From assembly GCF_910593785.1 (NCBI RefSeq), contig NZ_CAJVAP010000010.1:46525-110524 (forward strand): a stretch of DNA of 64,000 nt, given 5' to 3'. This DNA is from Leucobacter soli (GTDB lineage Bacteria; Actinomycetota; Actinomycetes; Actinomycetales; Microbacteriaceae). Shown here piece by piece: positions 43,663-52,269 of the stretch (the first letter of the stretch is position 1; each line of letters opens with the position of its first letter). The translations under genes and the position numbers were made by a program. The notes below the pieces were generated by a model. It made no database searches, had not been told where the DNA came from, and saw nothing but the letters and a program-made list of their open reading frames with translations.

Positions 43663-44781
43663 ATGGCGACAGGAACCGGATATGTGTGGGACACCCAGTA
43701 CGGGTGGGTCGACACTGGAACCGGCGGGCTCTCCCCGGCCGACGCGACTAAGCTGTTGCAGCCCATCGCGCATCCATTCGCGCACCCCGACACCAAGCGC
43801 CGTCTGCACGAACTGATCTCAGCCTCGGGCTTGCTGAAGCATCTCGAACCGATCGAGGCCGGGCTGGCGTCCGAGGAGGACATCCTTCGCGTCCACGATC
43901 GGGCACACTTCGACCGGATCGTAGCGGAAAGTGCTTGGCCGAAGGGTGGCGATGCCGGTGACGGCCATTCCCCCTTCGGCAAGGGCGGTCATCAGATTGC
44001 GATGCTCGCTGCCGGCGGTGCGATCGCCGCGGCACGGGCGGTCGTCGAAGGCTCGGTGAAGAACGCCTATGCCCTGGTGAATCCACCCGGACACCACGCC
44101 GAGCGCGATCGGGGCATGGGATTCTGCATCTTCAACAACGCGGCGATCGCCGCCTCATACGCGCGCGAGGTGCTCGGTGTGCAGAAAGTGGCCATCGTTG
44201 ACTGGGATGTGCACCATGGCAACGGCGCGGAGCGCATCTTCTGGAAGCGCTCGGACGTCCTGAACGTCTCGGTGCACCAGGAGAACTGCTTTCCCGCATA
44301 CTCCGGCCCCGTGACCTCGCGCGGCGAGGGCGAGGGATTCGGCTACTCGGTGAACATCCCGTTGCCGCCGGGTGGCGGCAACGCCGTGTACGAGTATGCG
44401 TTCCGCACCGTCGTGATCCCCGCGCTGCGGGCCTTTCAACCGGATCTGATCATCGCCGCCAGCGGATACGATGCGTCGATGATGGATCCGCTCGCCCGGA
44501 TGATGGTCCGATCCGACGGATACGAGAACATCGCGCAGCAGATGCTCGACGTGGCCGACGAGGTCTGCGGCGGGCGGCTGGTCCTTGTGCAGGAAGGCGG
44601 TTACAGCCCCTACTACGTGCCGTTCTGCGGGCTGAAGGTAGTCGAGCGGATGGCCGGTGTCTCCACCGGATTCGACGATGCCTACTTCCCCATCGTGAGC
44701 ACCAAGGGCGGCGACGTGCTGCTCGACCATGAGAAGGCTGCCGTCGACGCGGCCGCGCCGCTGGTTTCGGACATCCGGTGA
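43663..44781 (+). CDS. Class II histone-deacetylase-like amidohydrolase
   Basis: 372 residues of the HDAC/acetylpolyamine amidohydrolase fold. The active site is complete: His144-His145 (NPPGHH), zinc ligands Asp182 and His184 (DWDVHHGNG) and Asp270 (SGYDA). Bacterial members remove acyl groups from polyamines or other amides in the cytosol. Placement between the binding protein and permease genes of an importer suggests it deacylates the imported solute. The exact substrate is unknown. Confidence 0.9.
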   Translation: MATGTGYVWDTQYGWVDTGTGGLSPADATKLLQPIAHPFAHPDTKRRLHELISASGLLKHLEPIEAGLASEEDILRVHDRAHFDRIVAESAWPKGGDAGDGHSPFGKGGHQIAMLAAGGAIAAARAVVEGSVKNAYALVNPPGHHAERDRGMGFCIFNNAAIAASYAREVLGVQKVAIVDWDVHHGNGAERIFWKRSDVLNVSVHQENCFPAYSGPVTSRGEGEGFGYSVNIPLPPGGGNAVYEYAFRTVVIPALRAFQPDLIIAASGYDASMMDPLARMMVRSDGYENIAQQMLDVADEVCGGRLVLVQEGGYSPYYVPFCGLKVVERMAGVSTGFDDAYFPIVSTKGGDVLLDHEKAAVDAAAPLVSDIR

Positions 44782-44827
44782 CGCGCATGTTCCGAGCCGT
44801 TTCGACCACTGTGATTGAGAGAATGAC

Positions 44828-45904
44828 GTGGCAGTAGACACTTCCGTCAGTACGGCGAGGGCACGCGTGGGGCGGCTCTCCCGGCACCCCGTGCTGTCCT
44901 TCGCCCTGCGGCGCCTCGGACTGACGCTGCTGCTGGGCCTCGGCATCACCGTGATCACCTTCGTGCTCACGGCGCTGGTGCCGATCGACCCCGTGGTGGC
45001 GGCGCTCGGCGAGCGCGGCGCGTCCGACCCTGAAGTCGTGGCCGTGTACCGGGCCAATCACGGCCTGGACGAGCCGCTTCCCGTGCAGTACTGGATCTAT
45101 CTCACCGGCCTGTTGCGCGGCGATTGGGGCATGTCCACCCAGACCCAGCGCCCGGTGCTGCAGGATCTGCTCAGCTATGCGCCCGCCACGCTCGAGCTCG
45201 TCTTCGCGACCATCATTTTCGCGGTCGTCTTCGGCGTGCTCATCGGTCTGGCGGCGGCGGTCTACCGCAGCAAGTGGCCCGATCACTTCGCCCGTTTCAT
45301 CGCGCTGATGGGCGTCAGCACCCCGATCTTCTGGTTCGGCATCGTGATGATCATGATCTTCTTCGCCCAGCTGGGCTGGCTACCGAGCGGCGGGCGAGTG
45401 GATCCAGCGCTGCCGAAGATCTCGGGCGGTACCGGCTTCATGGTCCTCGACGCGATCTCGACAGGCCAGGCCACCATCCTGGTATCCGCGATGAAGCATC
45501 TGATCCTGCCCGCCATCGTGCTCGGACTCGGGACGCTCGCGCTCATCATCAGGATCACGCGGGCCTCGGTGCTCGAGGTGCTCGGGAACGACTACGTGCG
45601 CGCCGGCCGGGCCAAGGGCCTGGGATCCTCGACGGTCATCGGCAAGTACGTGCTGCGCGCCGCGTCCGGCTCGATCCTGACGGTCACCGGTGTCGCCTTC
45701 GGCGGCCTGCTGGCCGGAACCGTGCTCATCGAGACCGTCTTCAACTGGCCGGGGCTCGGGCTCTACGCCTACCGCTCCGCCACGACGGCAGACCTGAACT
45801 CGATCATGGGCGTGACACTCTTCGTCTCCATGGCGTACATCCTGGTCAATCTGATCGTCGATCTCTTCTACATGGTCATCGACCCGAGAGTGAGGCTCTC
45901 ATGA
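44828..45904 (+). CDS. Peptide/nickel-type ABC permease (DppB-like)
   Basis: 358 residues with six membrane helices, the N-terminal signature RRLGLTLLLGLGITVITFVL and the EAA-type loop YVRAGRAKGLGSSTVIGKYVLR. The start is GTG 44828. It overlaps the next permease by 4 bp. Confidence 0.93.
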   Translation: MAVDTSVSTARARVGRLSRHPVLSFALRRLGLTLLLGLGITVITFVLTALVPIDPVVAALGERGASDPEVVAVYRANHGLDEPLPVQYWIYLTGLLRGDWGMSTQTQRPVLQDLLSYAPATLELVFATIIFAVVFGVLIGLAAAVYRSKWPDHFARFIALMGVSTPIFWFGIVMIMIFFAQLGWLPSGGRVDPALPKISGGTGFMVLDAISTGQATILVSAMKHLILPAIVLGLGTLALIIRITRASVLEVLGNDYVRAGRAKGLGSSTVIGKYVLRAASGSILTVTGVAFGGLLAGTVLIETVFNWPGLGLYAYRSATTADLNSIMGVTLFVSMAYILVNLIVDLFYMVIDPRVRLS

Positions 45905-46833
45905 GTCAGGACTACAGCGCCGTCTCACCCGAAACCACGACCTCGATCCCGCGGCCCGGCGAACGCCGCCGGATGAAGATGCGGGCCACCTGGAATGTCG
46001 CCGCGCGGATCCTCCGCATGCCGCTCTTCGCGATCAGCCTCTCGATTGTGCTCGTCTGGGTGGTCGTCATCGTCTTCGCAGATCAGGTGGCGCCGTTCGA
46101 TCCGTCGGCACAGCTCGGCGTCAGGCTCAGCCCGCCGACGGGGGAGTACCTCTTCGGGACGGATGAGCTGGGGCGCGATGTGTTCAGCCGGGTGGTGCAT
46201 GGGGCGAGGATCTCGCTGGTGTTCGCGGTCATCCTCGTCGCCGCGGCTATGATTATCGGCACGCTCCTCGGCATGGTGTCCGGCTTCTTCGGAGGGAGGG
46301 TTGACGAGGTGCTGATGCGTCTAGTCGACCTCTTCTTCGCCTTCCCGGTCATCATCCTCGCGATGGCGGTGGCCGCCGCGCTCGGCGCGAGCGTGCAGAA
46401 CGCGGTGCTCGCGGGCGTCATCGTCAGCTGGCCCATCTACGCGCGCATGTCGCGCGGGCTCGTCGTCGGTTATCGGGATGCGGAGTTCGTGATCTCCAGC
46501 CGGCTCGCAGGGATGAGCTCGACGCGTTCGATCGCGGTGGATCTCATTCCGAGCGTGGCCGGCCCGATGCTGGTGCTCGCCACGCAGGACGTGGGTGCGG
46601 CGATCCTGCTGCTCGCGAGCCTCTCGTTCCTCGGCGTCGGTGCGCAGCCGCCGATGCCCGAGTGGGGGGCGATGATCTCGGCCGGAATGACGCACTTCAA
46701 TGCCTGGTGGATCGCGGTATTCCCCGGCCTCGCGATCGTCACGGTGGCACTCGCCTTCAACCTGCTCGGCGACGGCCTGCGCGACCTGTTCGATCCCAAG
46801 ATGAAGCGCTCGGTGCAGCGGAGGGTGAAATGA
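45901..46833 (+). CDS. Peptide/nickel-type ABC permease (DppC-like)
   Basis: 310 residues with an N-terminal OppC extension, the motif FGTDELGRDVFSRVVHGARIS and six helices. ATG 45901 lies in the 4-bp overlap with the first permease, and the stop overlaps the first ATPase. Confidence 0.93.
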   Translation: MSQDYSAVSPETTTSIPRPGERRRMKMRATWNVAARILRMPLFAISLSIVLVWVVVIVFADQVAPFDPSAQLGVRLSPPTGEYLFGTDELGRDVFSRVVHGARISLVFAVILVAAAMIIGTLLGMVSGFFGGRVDEVLMRLVDLFFAFPVIILAMAVAAALGASVQNAVLAGVIVSWPIYARMSRGLVVGYRDAEFVISSRLAGMSSTRSIAVDLIPSVAGPMLVLATQDVGAAILLLASLSFLGVGAQPPMPEWGAMISAGMTHFNAWWIAVFPGLAIVTVALAFNLLGDGLRDLFDPKMKRSVQRRVK

Positions 46834-47798
46834 GTCTTCTCGAAATTACGGATCTGTCGATCTCGCTCCCGGCCAACGGCCGGATGCTGCCGATCGTCGA
46901 GGGTGTCTCGCTCACGCTCAACCGTGGTGAGGTGCTCGGCATCGCGGGTGAGAGCGGCAGCGGCAAGACGATGTCGGCGATGGCCGTCATGGGGTTGCTG
47001 CCGAAGGACGCCAAGGTCACCGGTTCGATCCGCTACGAGGGGCGCGAGCTCATCGGCCTCGGCGAGCACGAATTTCGGCAGCTCCGCGGGCGCGACATCG
47101 CCATGGTGTTCCAGGATCCCCTGAGCAGCCTGCATCCGATGCTCACCGTCGAGAAGCAGCTCACCGATCATCTGCGCAAGCACAAGAAGGTCGACCGGCG
47201 GGCTGCTCGCGCGCGCGCCGAGGAGTTCCTGCGACTCGTGCAGATGCCCAATCCGGTGAAGACGCTCCGGGCGTACCCGCATCAACTCTCTGGCGGCCAG
47301 CGCCAGCGCGTCGCCATCGCGATCGCCCTCGCGTGCGAGCCGTCGCTGCTGATCGCGGACGAGCCGACGACCGCGCTCGACGTGACCGTGCAGGCGGGCA
47401 TCATCGAACTGCTCCTCTCGCTGACGCAGCAGATCGACATCGGGGTCATGATCGTGACCCACGACCTCGGCGTGCTCTCGAGCATCGCCGACCGTCTTGC
47501 GGTTTTCTACGCGGGCGAGGTCGTCGAGACCTCCGCGGCTTCGACGGTGTTCACGAGCCCGACCCACCCGTACACGGAGGCGCTGCTCGCCGCGGTGCCG
47601 CACGACAGCGGGCGCGGCGAGATCGACCTCAAGCCGATGCGCGGCACGCCCCCGTCGGCCGGAGAGTGGGCCCAGGGCTGTCGCTTCAACCCGCGGTGCG
47701 AGTATGCGCAACGCACCTGCTACATCGATCAGCCCAAGCTGCTCGAGTTCACCCCCGGGCACGAGGTGGCCTGCCATGTGAGAGGAGTCGCATCGTGA
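46830..47798 (+). CDS. Peptide/nickel-type ABC ATP-binding protein (DppD-like)
   Basis: 322 residues. Walker A GESGSGKT, signature LSGGQRQRVAIAIAL, Walker B LLIADEPTTALD, and the oligopeptide-transporter C-terminal Cys motif (CRFNPRCEYAQRTCYID). ATGA overlap on its 5' side; a GTG overlap with the next ATPase. Confidence 0.94.
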   Translation: MSLLEITDLSISLPANGRMLPIVEGVSLTLNRGEVLGIAGESGSGKTMSAMAVMGLLPKDAKVTGSIRYEGRELIGLGEHEFRQLRGRDIAMVFQDPLSSLHPMLTVEKQLTDHLRKHKKVDRRAARARAEEFLRLVQMPNPVKTLRAYPHQLSGGQRQRVAIAIALACEPSLLIADEPTTALDVTVQAGIIELLLSLTQQIDIGVMIVTHDLGVLSSIADRLAVFYAGEVVETSAASTVFTSPTHPYTEALLAAVPHDSGRGEIDLKPMRGTPPSAGEWAQGCRFNPRCEYAQRTCYIDQPKLLEFTPGHEVACHVRGVAS

Positions 47799-48799
47799 TC
47801 GGATCCGACGCGGCGAAGCCGCTGCTGAGCGTGCGGAGCGCCTCGATCGAGTACAAGCGGGGTGACCGCTCGATCGTCAAGGCCGTCAACGACGTGAGCT
47901 TCGAACTGAAGCCCGGCGAGATCGTCGGGATCGTGGGCGAGAGCGGTTGCGGCAAGTCCACGCTCGCGAAGGGCATCATGGGGCTGGCGCCGCTCGCGGC
48001 CGGCAGCATCGAGTTCGACGGTACGACCGTCGGCAGGCTCGGGCGTCGCAAGCGGGATGAGCGGCTGCTCCCGGTGCAGATGATCTTCCAGGACTCCGCC
48101 GCCGCGCTGAACCCGCGGCGCACGATCGGCGCGCAGATCTCCGAGGTGATCGCCTCTCGGATCAAGAACCGCGGCGAGCGCGGGGTGAACGTGATCAACG
48201 AGATCGCGGACCTGCTGCGGAAGGTCGGTCTGCCGCCTGCAGCCGCGATGAAGTACAGCCATGAGTTCTCCGGGGGCCAGAAGCAGCGGATCGCGCTGGC
48301 GCGCGCGCTCGCCTCGAAGCCGAAGGTGCTGGTCGCCGACGAGCCGATCTCGGCGCTCGACGCCTCGGCCCAGGCCTATGCGGCGAAGCTGCTGGTCGAA
48401 GTGTGCCGCGAGGAGGGCATCGCGCTGCTCTTCATATCGCACGATCTCGCGGTGGTCCGGGCGATCACAGAGCGCGTCATCGTGATGTACCTCGGGCGGG
48501 TGTTCGAGCAGGGGCCGACTCGTGAGGTCTGGGGTGATCCTAAGCATCCGTATGCAAAGGCGCTGATCGGCGCGATTCCCGTACCCGATGGCTCGGGCCG
48601 GAAGCCGGTGACCTTGACGGGCGAGGTGCCGGATCCGGCCAATGCGCCCTCGGGCTGCGTGTTCCACCCGCGGTGCCCGGCGCGTTTCGAGGGCTGCGAC
48701 CGGGTCGAACCGGTGCTCGTCCAGCTCGGCGGTTCACGCGCCGCGGCCTGCCGATTGCTCGAGAACCGCGTCGATGTCGAACTCGAGACTGTCGGATAG
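47795..48799 (+). CDS. Peptide/nickel-type ABC ATP-binding protein (DppF-like)
   Basis: 334 residues. Walker A GESGCGKST, signature FSGGQKQRIALARAL, Walker B VLVADEPISALD and C-terminal GCVFHPRCPARFEGC. It is the last gene of the SBP-deacetylase-ABC operon; the dioxygenase promoter follows. Confidence 0.94.
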   Translation: MIGSDAAKPLLSVRSASIEYKRGDRSIVKAVNDVSFELKPGEIVGIVGESGCGKSTLAKGIMGLAPLAAGSIEFDGTTVGRLGRRKRDERLLPVQMIFQDSAAALNPRRTIGAQISEVIASRIKNRGERGVNVINEIADLLRKVGLPPAAAMKYSHEFSGGQKQRIALARALASKPKVLVADEPISALDASAQAYAAKLLVEVCREEGIALLFISHDLAVVRAITERVIVMYLGRVFEQGPTREVWGDPKHPYAKALIGAIPVPDGSGRKPVTLTGEVPDPANAPSGCVFHPRCPARFEGCDRVEPVLVQLGGSRAAACRLLENRVDVELETVG

Positions 48800-48820
48800 G
48801 ACAAGGCAGGGCAGTCTTCG

Positions 48821-48837
48821 TGTGCAGTGTGACATGT
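48821..48837 (+). promoter_or_regulatory. 17-bp element shared by the dioxygenase and ALDH promoters (copy 1)
   Basis: TGTGCAGTGTGACATGT, 85 bp before the dioxygenase start. It matches 53833-53849 at 14 of 17 bases. A -10-like TACCGT lies at 48858-48863, 20 bp further on, so the element covers the -35 region. Confidence 0.6.
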
Positions 48838-48845
48838 TCCGGGCG

Positions 48846-48883
48846 TTGAGCGCTCAATACCGTGATGACGTGAGCAGTCGTCA
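48846..48883. promoter_or_regulatory. Further palindromes in the dioxygenase promoter
   Basis: TTGAGCGCTCAA (48846-48857) is a perfect 12-bp palindrome, and TGACG-N8-CGTCA spans 48866-48883. They flank the TACCGT hexamer and may bind a second regulator. Confidence 0.4.
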
Positions 48884-48922
48884 CGTCGACCAGACGGCAG
48901 CAGTCAAGTCAAGGAGGATGAG

Positions 48923-50314
48923 ATGACGAAGCCAATCGACGAATTGATCGTGCAAGACAAGGGCCTGATCAGTCGGGAAATCTTCATCGATGATGGTCTT
49001 TTCGAGCGCGAGCTCTCCCACGTCTTCGCGCGGGCATGGCTCTGGGTCGCCCACGAGGACCAGATCGCGAAGAACGGCGACTACGTCGTTTCGAAGATGG
49101 GGACCGACAACGTCATCGTCACCCGCGACATGGAGGGCAAGGTGCACGTCCTGCTGAACACCTGCACCCACCGAGGTATGCGACTGTGTCGGAACGACAT
49201 GGGCAACGCCCGCACCTTCTCGTGCCCCTACCACGGCTGGTCCTATTCGATGGATGGCCGCATCGTCGAAACCCCGGGCGATCTCGCGGGTGTGCCCGGT
49301 CACTCCACCTACTACCACGGCGAGCTCGAGAAGAAGGAGTGGGGCCTCGTCCGGGCTCCCCGAGTCAAGGTTTACAAGCGAACGGTGTGGGCGTCCTGGG
49401 ATCCGGACGCCCCTGACTTCGACGACTACCTCGGCGACATGAAGGAGTACCTCGACTACGCGCTCGACGGCCGCGACGGCTCGCCCGGCAACAACGAGAT
49501 GATCGGCGGCATCCTCAAGTGGCGCGTCCCCTCGAACTGGAAGTTCGCGCCCGAGAACTTCATCGGAGACAACTACCACGACATCTCGCACCGCTCGGTC
49601 GACCTGGTCGGGATCAACCCCTCCGGCGGCTCCGGGCGTCGGGACGACGAGCCCGATGAGCTCACCACCCTCGGTTTCCCGAAGCTTGGGCACGGCGTCA
49701 TCGGCGAGATGCCCTACTTCAAGGAGCCCGAATTCATCCCGACCTGGTCAACGAACCCTGAGGTCGCCGAGTACTATCGCCAGTGCCATGACCGCCGGGT
49801 CGAACGTTTCGGCGATGGTCGCCGGGTCAGTATGACCGTCGGCACCATCTTCCCCAACATGTCCTTCCACGGTCGGCAGCCCCGCACCATCGCGGTCTTC
49901 CATCCGATCTCGCCGACCGAGATGGAGATGTGGCGCATCTTCCTCGTCGACCGGGACGCGCCGCAGGAGGTCAAGGACATGGCGCGCCATTACCACCTCA
50001 GCTACTCGGGGCCCGGCGGCCTGACCGAGTCCGACGACATGGAGAACTGGTCGTACGCCACCGACTCCAGTCGCGGCGAGATCTCGCGGAGCATCTACTT
50101 CAACTACGAGATGGGCCTCGGACATGCCCGTGAGGTCGAGCACCTCGAAGGAGCCGTCGAGAACGGCGTGTTCACCGAGGAGAACGCGCGCATCTTCTAC
50201 GCGCGCTGGGCGGAGTTCATGAAGGCGGACTCCTGGAACGAACTGCACCCGGGCACGGGGCCCGGACCGGACCGGGCGGGCGCGGAGCCCACGCCCGTGG
50301 GCGAGGGGGAGTGA
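48923..50314 (+). CDS. Rieske ring-hydroxylating dioxygenase, alpha subunit
   Basis: 463 residues. Rieske [2Fe-2S] ligands are Cys81-X-His83 and Cys101-X2-His104. The catalytic iron site is DNYHDISHRS with Asp216, His219 and His223. This oxygenase component inserts O2 into an aromatic ring using electrons from the ferredoxin and reductase encoded nearby. ATG follows AAGGAGG. A beta subunit follows, so it is of the alpha3-beta3 type (benzoate, naphthalene or phthalate-like). Substrate unknown; the UbiD/UbiX genes hint at a carboxylated ring. Confidence 0.93.
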   Translation: MTKPIDELIVQDKGLISREIFIDDGLFERELSHVFARAWLWVAHEDQIAKNGDYVVSKMGTDNVIVTRDMEGKVHVLLNTCTHRGMRLCRNDMGNARTFSCPYHGWSYSMDGRIVETPGDLAGVPGHSTYYHGELEKKEWGLVRAPRVKVYKRTVWASWDPDAPDFDDYLGDMKEYLDYALDGRDGSPGNNEMIGGILKWRVPSNWKFAPENFIGDNYHDISHRSVDLVGINPSGGSGRRDDEPDELTTLGFPKLGHGVIGEMPYFKEPEFIPTWSTNPEVAEYYRQCHDRRVERFGDGRRVSMTVGTIFPNMSFHGRQPRTIAVFHPISPTEMEMWRIFLVDRDAPQEVKDMARHYHLSYSGPGGLTESDDMENWSYATDSSRGEISRSIYFNYEMGLGHAREVEHLEGAVENGVFTEENARIFYARWAEFMKADSWNELHPGTGPGPDRAGAEPTPVGEGE

Positions 50315-50322
50315 GGCGCACC

Positions 50323-50850
50323 ATGTCGAAGCTCGAAGAGATCGAACTGCTCCACGATGTGACGCAGTGGTTCTACCGCGAGGCGGATCTGCTCGACTAC
50401 CGCGAGTACGCCGAATGGCTGAAGCTGCTGCACCCGGAGGTGCGGTACTTCATCCCGCTCGTGCGCAACGTGCCGCGCATCCGCGATACCGAGTTCACCC
50501 GTGAGCAGCAGGACAACGCCTGGATGGACGAGGGCTACACGACGCTCGAGAAACGCGTCAAGCAGATCCTCACCAACATCCACTGGGCGGAGGAGCCGCC
50601 CTCGCGCGTCTCTCACCTGATCACCAACACCGTGCTGCTCTCCGTCGAGGGCGAGATGGGCGAACGCGAGGTGCAGACGCGCTCGCGGGTGTTCGTCTAC
50701 CAGAACCGCATCGACGACGAGGTGAACCACTTCGTCGGCAAGCGGATCGACACGCTCGTCGAGTCCGAGGGCGGTTGGTTGCTGAAGCACCGCACGGTCC
50801 ATCTCGAGCAGAGCGTGCTGCTCGCCAAGGCATTGACGGTGTTCATCTGA
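50323..50850 (+). CDS. Rieske ring-hydroxylating dioxygenase, beta subunit
   Basis: 175 residues of the SnoaL-like dioxygenase beta fold (VTQWFYREADLLDYREYAEWL, SRVSHLITNTVLL, VFVYQNRIDDEVNHFVGKR). It is structural for the alpha3-beta3 hexamer. ATG 50323 is chosen; GTG 50311, overlapping the alpha stop, is possible. Its TGA overlaps the ferredoxin ATG. Confidence 0.92.
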   Translation: MSKLEEIELLHDVTQWFYREADLLDYREYAEWLKLLHPEVRYFIPLVRNVPRIRDTEFTREQQDNAWMDEGYTTLEKRVKQILTNIHWAEEPPSRVSHLITNTVLLSVEGEMGEREVQTRSRVFVYQNRIDDEVNHFVGKRIDTLVESEGGWLLKHRTVHLEQSVLLAKALTVFI

Positions 50851-51179
50851 TGGTGCGTGCCGTATTCCACCCGTCGGAAGACGGGGACGCCGTCGAGATC
50901 GATGTGCCGGAGGGATGGACGCTCATGGAGGGCGCCCGGCAGGAGGCGATCGAGGGGATCGTCGCGGACTGCGGCGGCGGTGCGATCTGCGGCACCTGCC
51001 ATGTGCGCGTGCGCAAGGAGTGGTTCGACAAGATCCCCGAGCCCGAGCCGAGCGAGGCGGCCCTGCTGACCATCGTCCCCGAGGTGGGCGAGTGCAGCCG
51101 GCTCGCCTGCCAGATCCCGATGGAGCCCGAGCTCGACGGCATCGAGGTCGATATCCCGAGCAGCCAGCTCGACATCTGA
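50850..51179 (+). CDS. [2Fe-2S] ferredoxin, adrenodoxin/putidaredoxin type
   Basis: 109 residues. Cluster ligands fit C41-X5-C47-X2-C50...C87 (DCGGGAICGTCHV and CSRLAC). This is a plant/adrenodoxin-type fold, not the Rieske-type ferredoxin of classical biphenyl or naphthalene systems; a similar pairing is known for some dioxin and carbazole dioxygenases. It should pass electrons from the reductase at 55393 to the oxygenase. Confidence 0.92.
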   Translation: MVRAVFHPSEDGDAVEIDVPEGWTLMEGARQEAIEGIVADCGGGAICGTCHVRVRKEWFDKIPEPEPSEAALLTIVPEVGECSRLACQIPMEPELDGIEVDIPSSQLDI

Positions 51180-51228
51180 GCGCCCGCGCACCGCGGAGCT
51201 GCTTCACCACCGAATGAAAGGAACAGCA

Positions 51229-52188
51229 GTGGAGACCGTATTCATCTCGTCCGGTATTCCCGACGACCTCCGGGAACGTCTAGCGAAGAGGTACCGGGTC
51301 GTCGATGTGCCCGAGGGCACGACCGAGGGGTTCGCGGCGTACGGTGAACCCGCCGGATGGTTCATGGACGGCGGCACCCCCGTGAACGCCGCCGTGCTCG
51401 CCCAGCTGCCTACGCTTCGCGCGGTCTCGAACCACGGCGTCGGCTATGACAGTGTCGACGTGCCTGCCGCAACCTCCGCCGGGGTCACGGTCTCGAACAC
51501 CCCCGAGGTGCTCGACAACGCCGTGGCCGAGCTGACGCTCGGGCTCATCCTCGCGCTGGGGCGCGGGATCGTGAAGTACGACCGCTACGTGCGCGATGGC
51601 TCGTGGGAGCGCGAGTGGCCGCCCTACACCAACGACGTGCACGGCAAGACCCTTGGCGTCGTCGGCATGGGGCGCATCGGCCGCCGCCTCGCCGAGCTCG
51701 TGCAGCCGCTCGGCATCGAGGTGCTCTACCACAACCGCTCGAAGAACCCGGCGATCGACGAGTCGGGCGTTGCGACCCACGCGGAATGGGAGGACATGCT
51801 GCAGCGCTCGGACTTCGTGTCGCTCCACACCCCGCTGACGGAGCGCACGCGCGGGTTCTTCGTCAAGGAGGACTTCGATCTCATGAAGCCCACCGCCTAC
51901 CTGATCAACATGGCCCGCGGCGCCGTCGTGAACACCGACGATCTGATCGCTGCGCTCAAGAACGGCACGATCGCGGGGGCCGCCCTCGATGTCTTCGAAG
52001 AGGAGCCGCTGCCGGCTTCGCACGAGCTCCTCACGCTCGACAACGTGATCGTGCAGCCGCACAACGGCTCAGCGACCGTCGAGACGCGGCGCGCTATGGT
52101 GGCGCTGGGCATCGAAAACCTCGAGGATATGCTTGAGGGTCGACGGCCGCGGACACCGCTCAACTGGGACGACATCCACTCGTCCTGA
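51229..52188 (+). CDS. D-isomer-specific 2-hydroxyacid dehydrogenase
   Basis: 319 residues. NAD(P)-binding GMGRIGRRLAEL, catalytic Arg in NMARGAVVN, Glu in VFEEEPLP and His in VQPHNGSAT. Resembles glyoxylate/hydroxypyruvate reductases. It reduces a 2-oxoacid or oxidises a 2-hydroxyacid. The GTG at 51229 follows AAAGGA; ATG 51214 is an alternative, but it precedes that site. It ends the dioxygenase operon. Confidence 0.9.
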   Translation: METVFISSGIPDDLRERLAKRYRVVDVPEGTTEGFAAYGEPAGWFMDGGTPVNAAVLAQLPTLRAVSNHGVGYDSVDVPAATSAGVTVSNTPEVLDNAVAELTLGLILALGRGIVKYDRYVRDGSWEREWPPYTNDVHGKTLGVVGMGRIGRRLAELVQPLGIEVLYHNRSKNPAIDESGVATHAEWEDMLQRSDFVSLHTPLTERTRGFFVKEDFDLMKPTAYLINMARGAVVNTDDLIAALKNGTIAGAALDVFEEEPLPASHELLTLDNVIVQPHNGSATVETRRAMVALGIENLEDMLEGRRPRTPLNWDDIHSS

Positions 52189-52198
52189 GTTGAGAAGG

Positions 52199-52238
52199 GA
52201 GCCGGGCCGCCGCAGTGGCCCGGCTCATCTTCTTTTCT
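52199..52238 (+). terminator. Rho-independent terminator of the dioxygenase operon
   Basis: GAGCCGGGCC (52199-52208) pairs perfectly with GGCCCGGCTC (52217-52226), followed by a T-rich tail ATCTTCTTTTC. It separates the operon from the regulator gene. Confidence 0.85.
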
Positions 52239-52269
52239 GTGCGGGTGAACGTCTCCGAGGGGGTATCAG

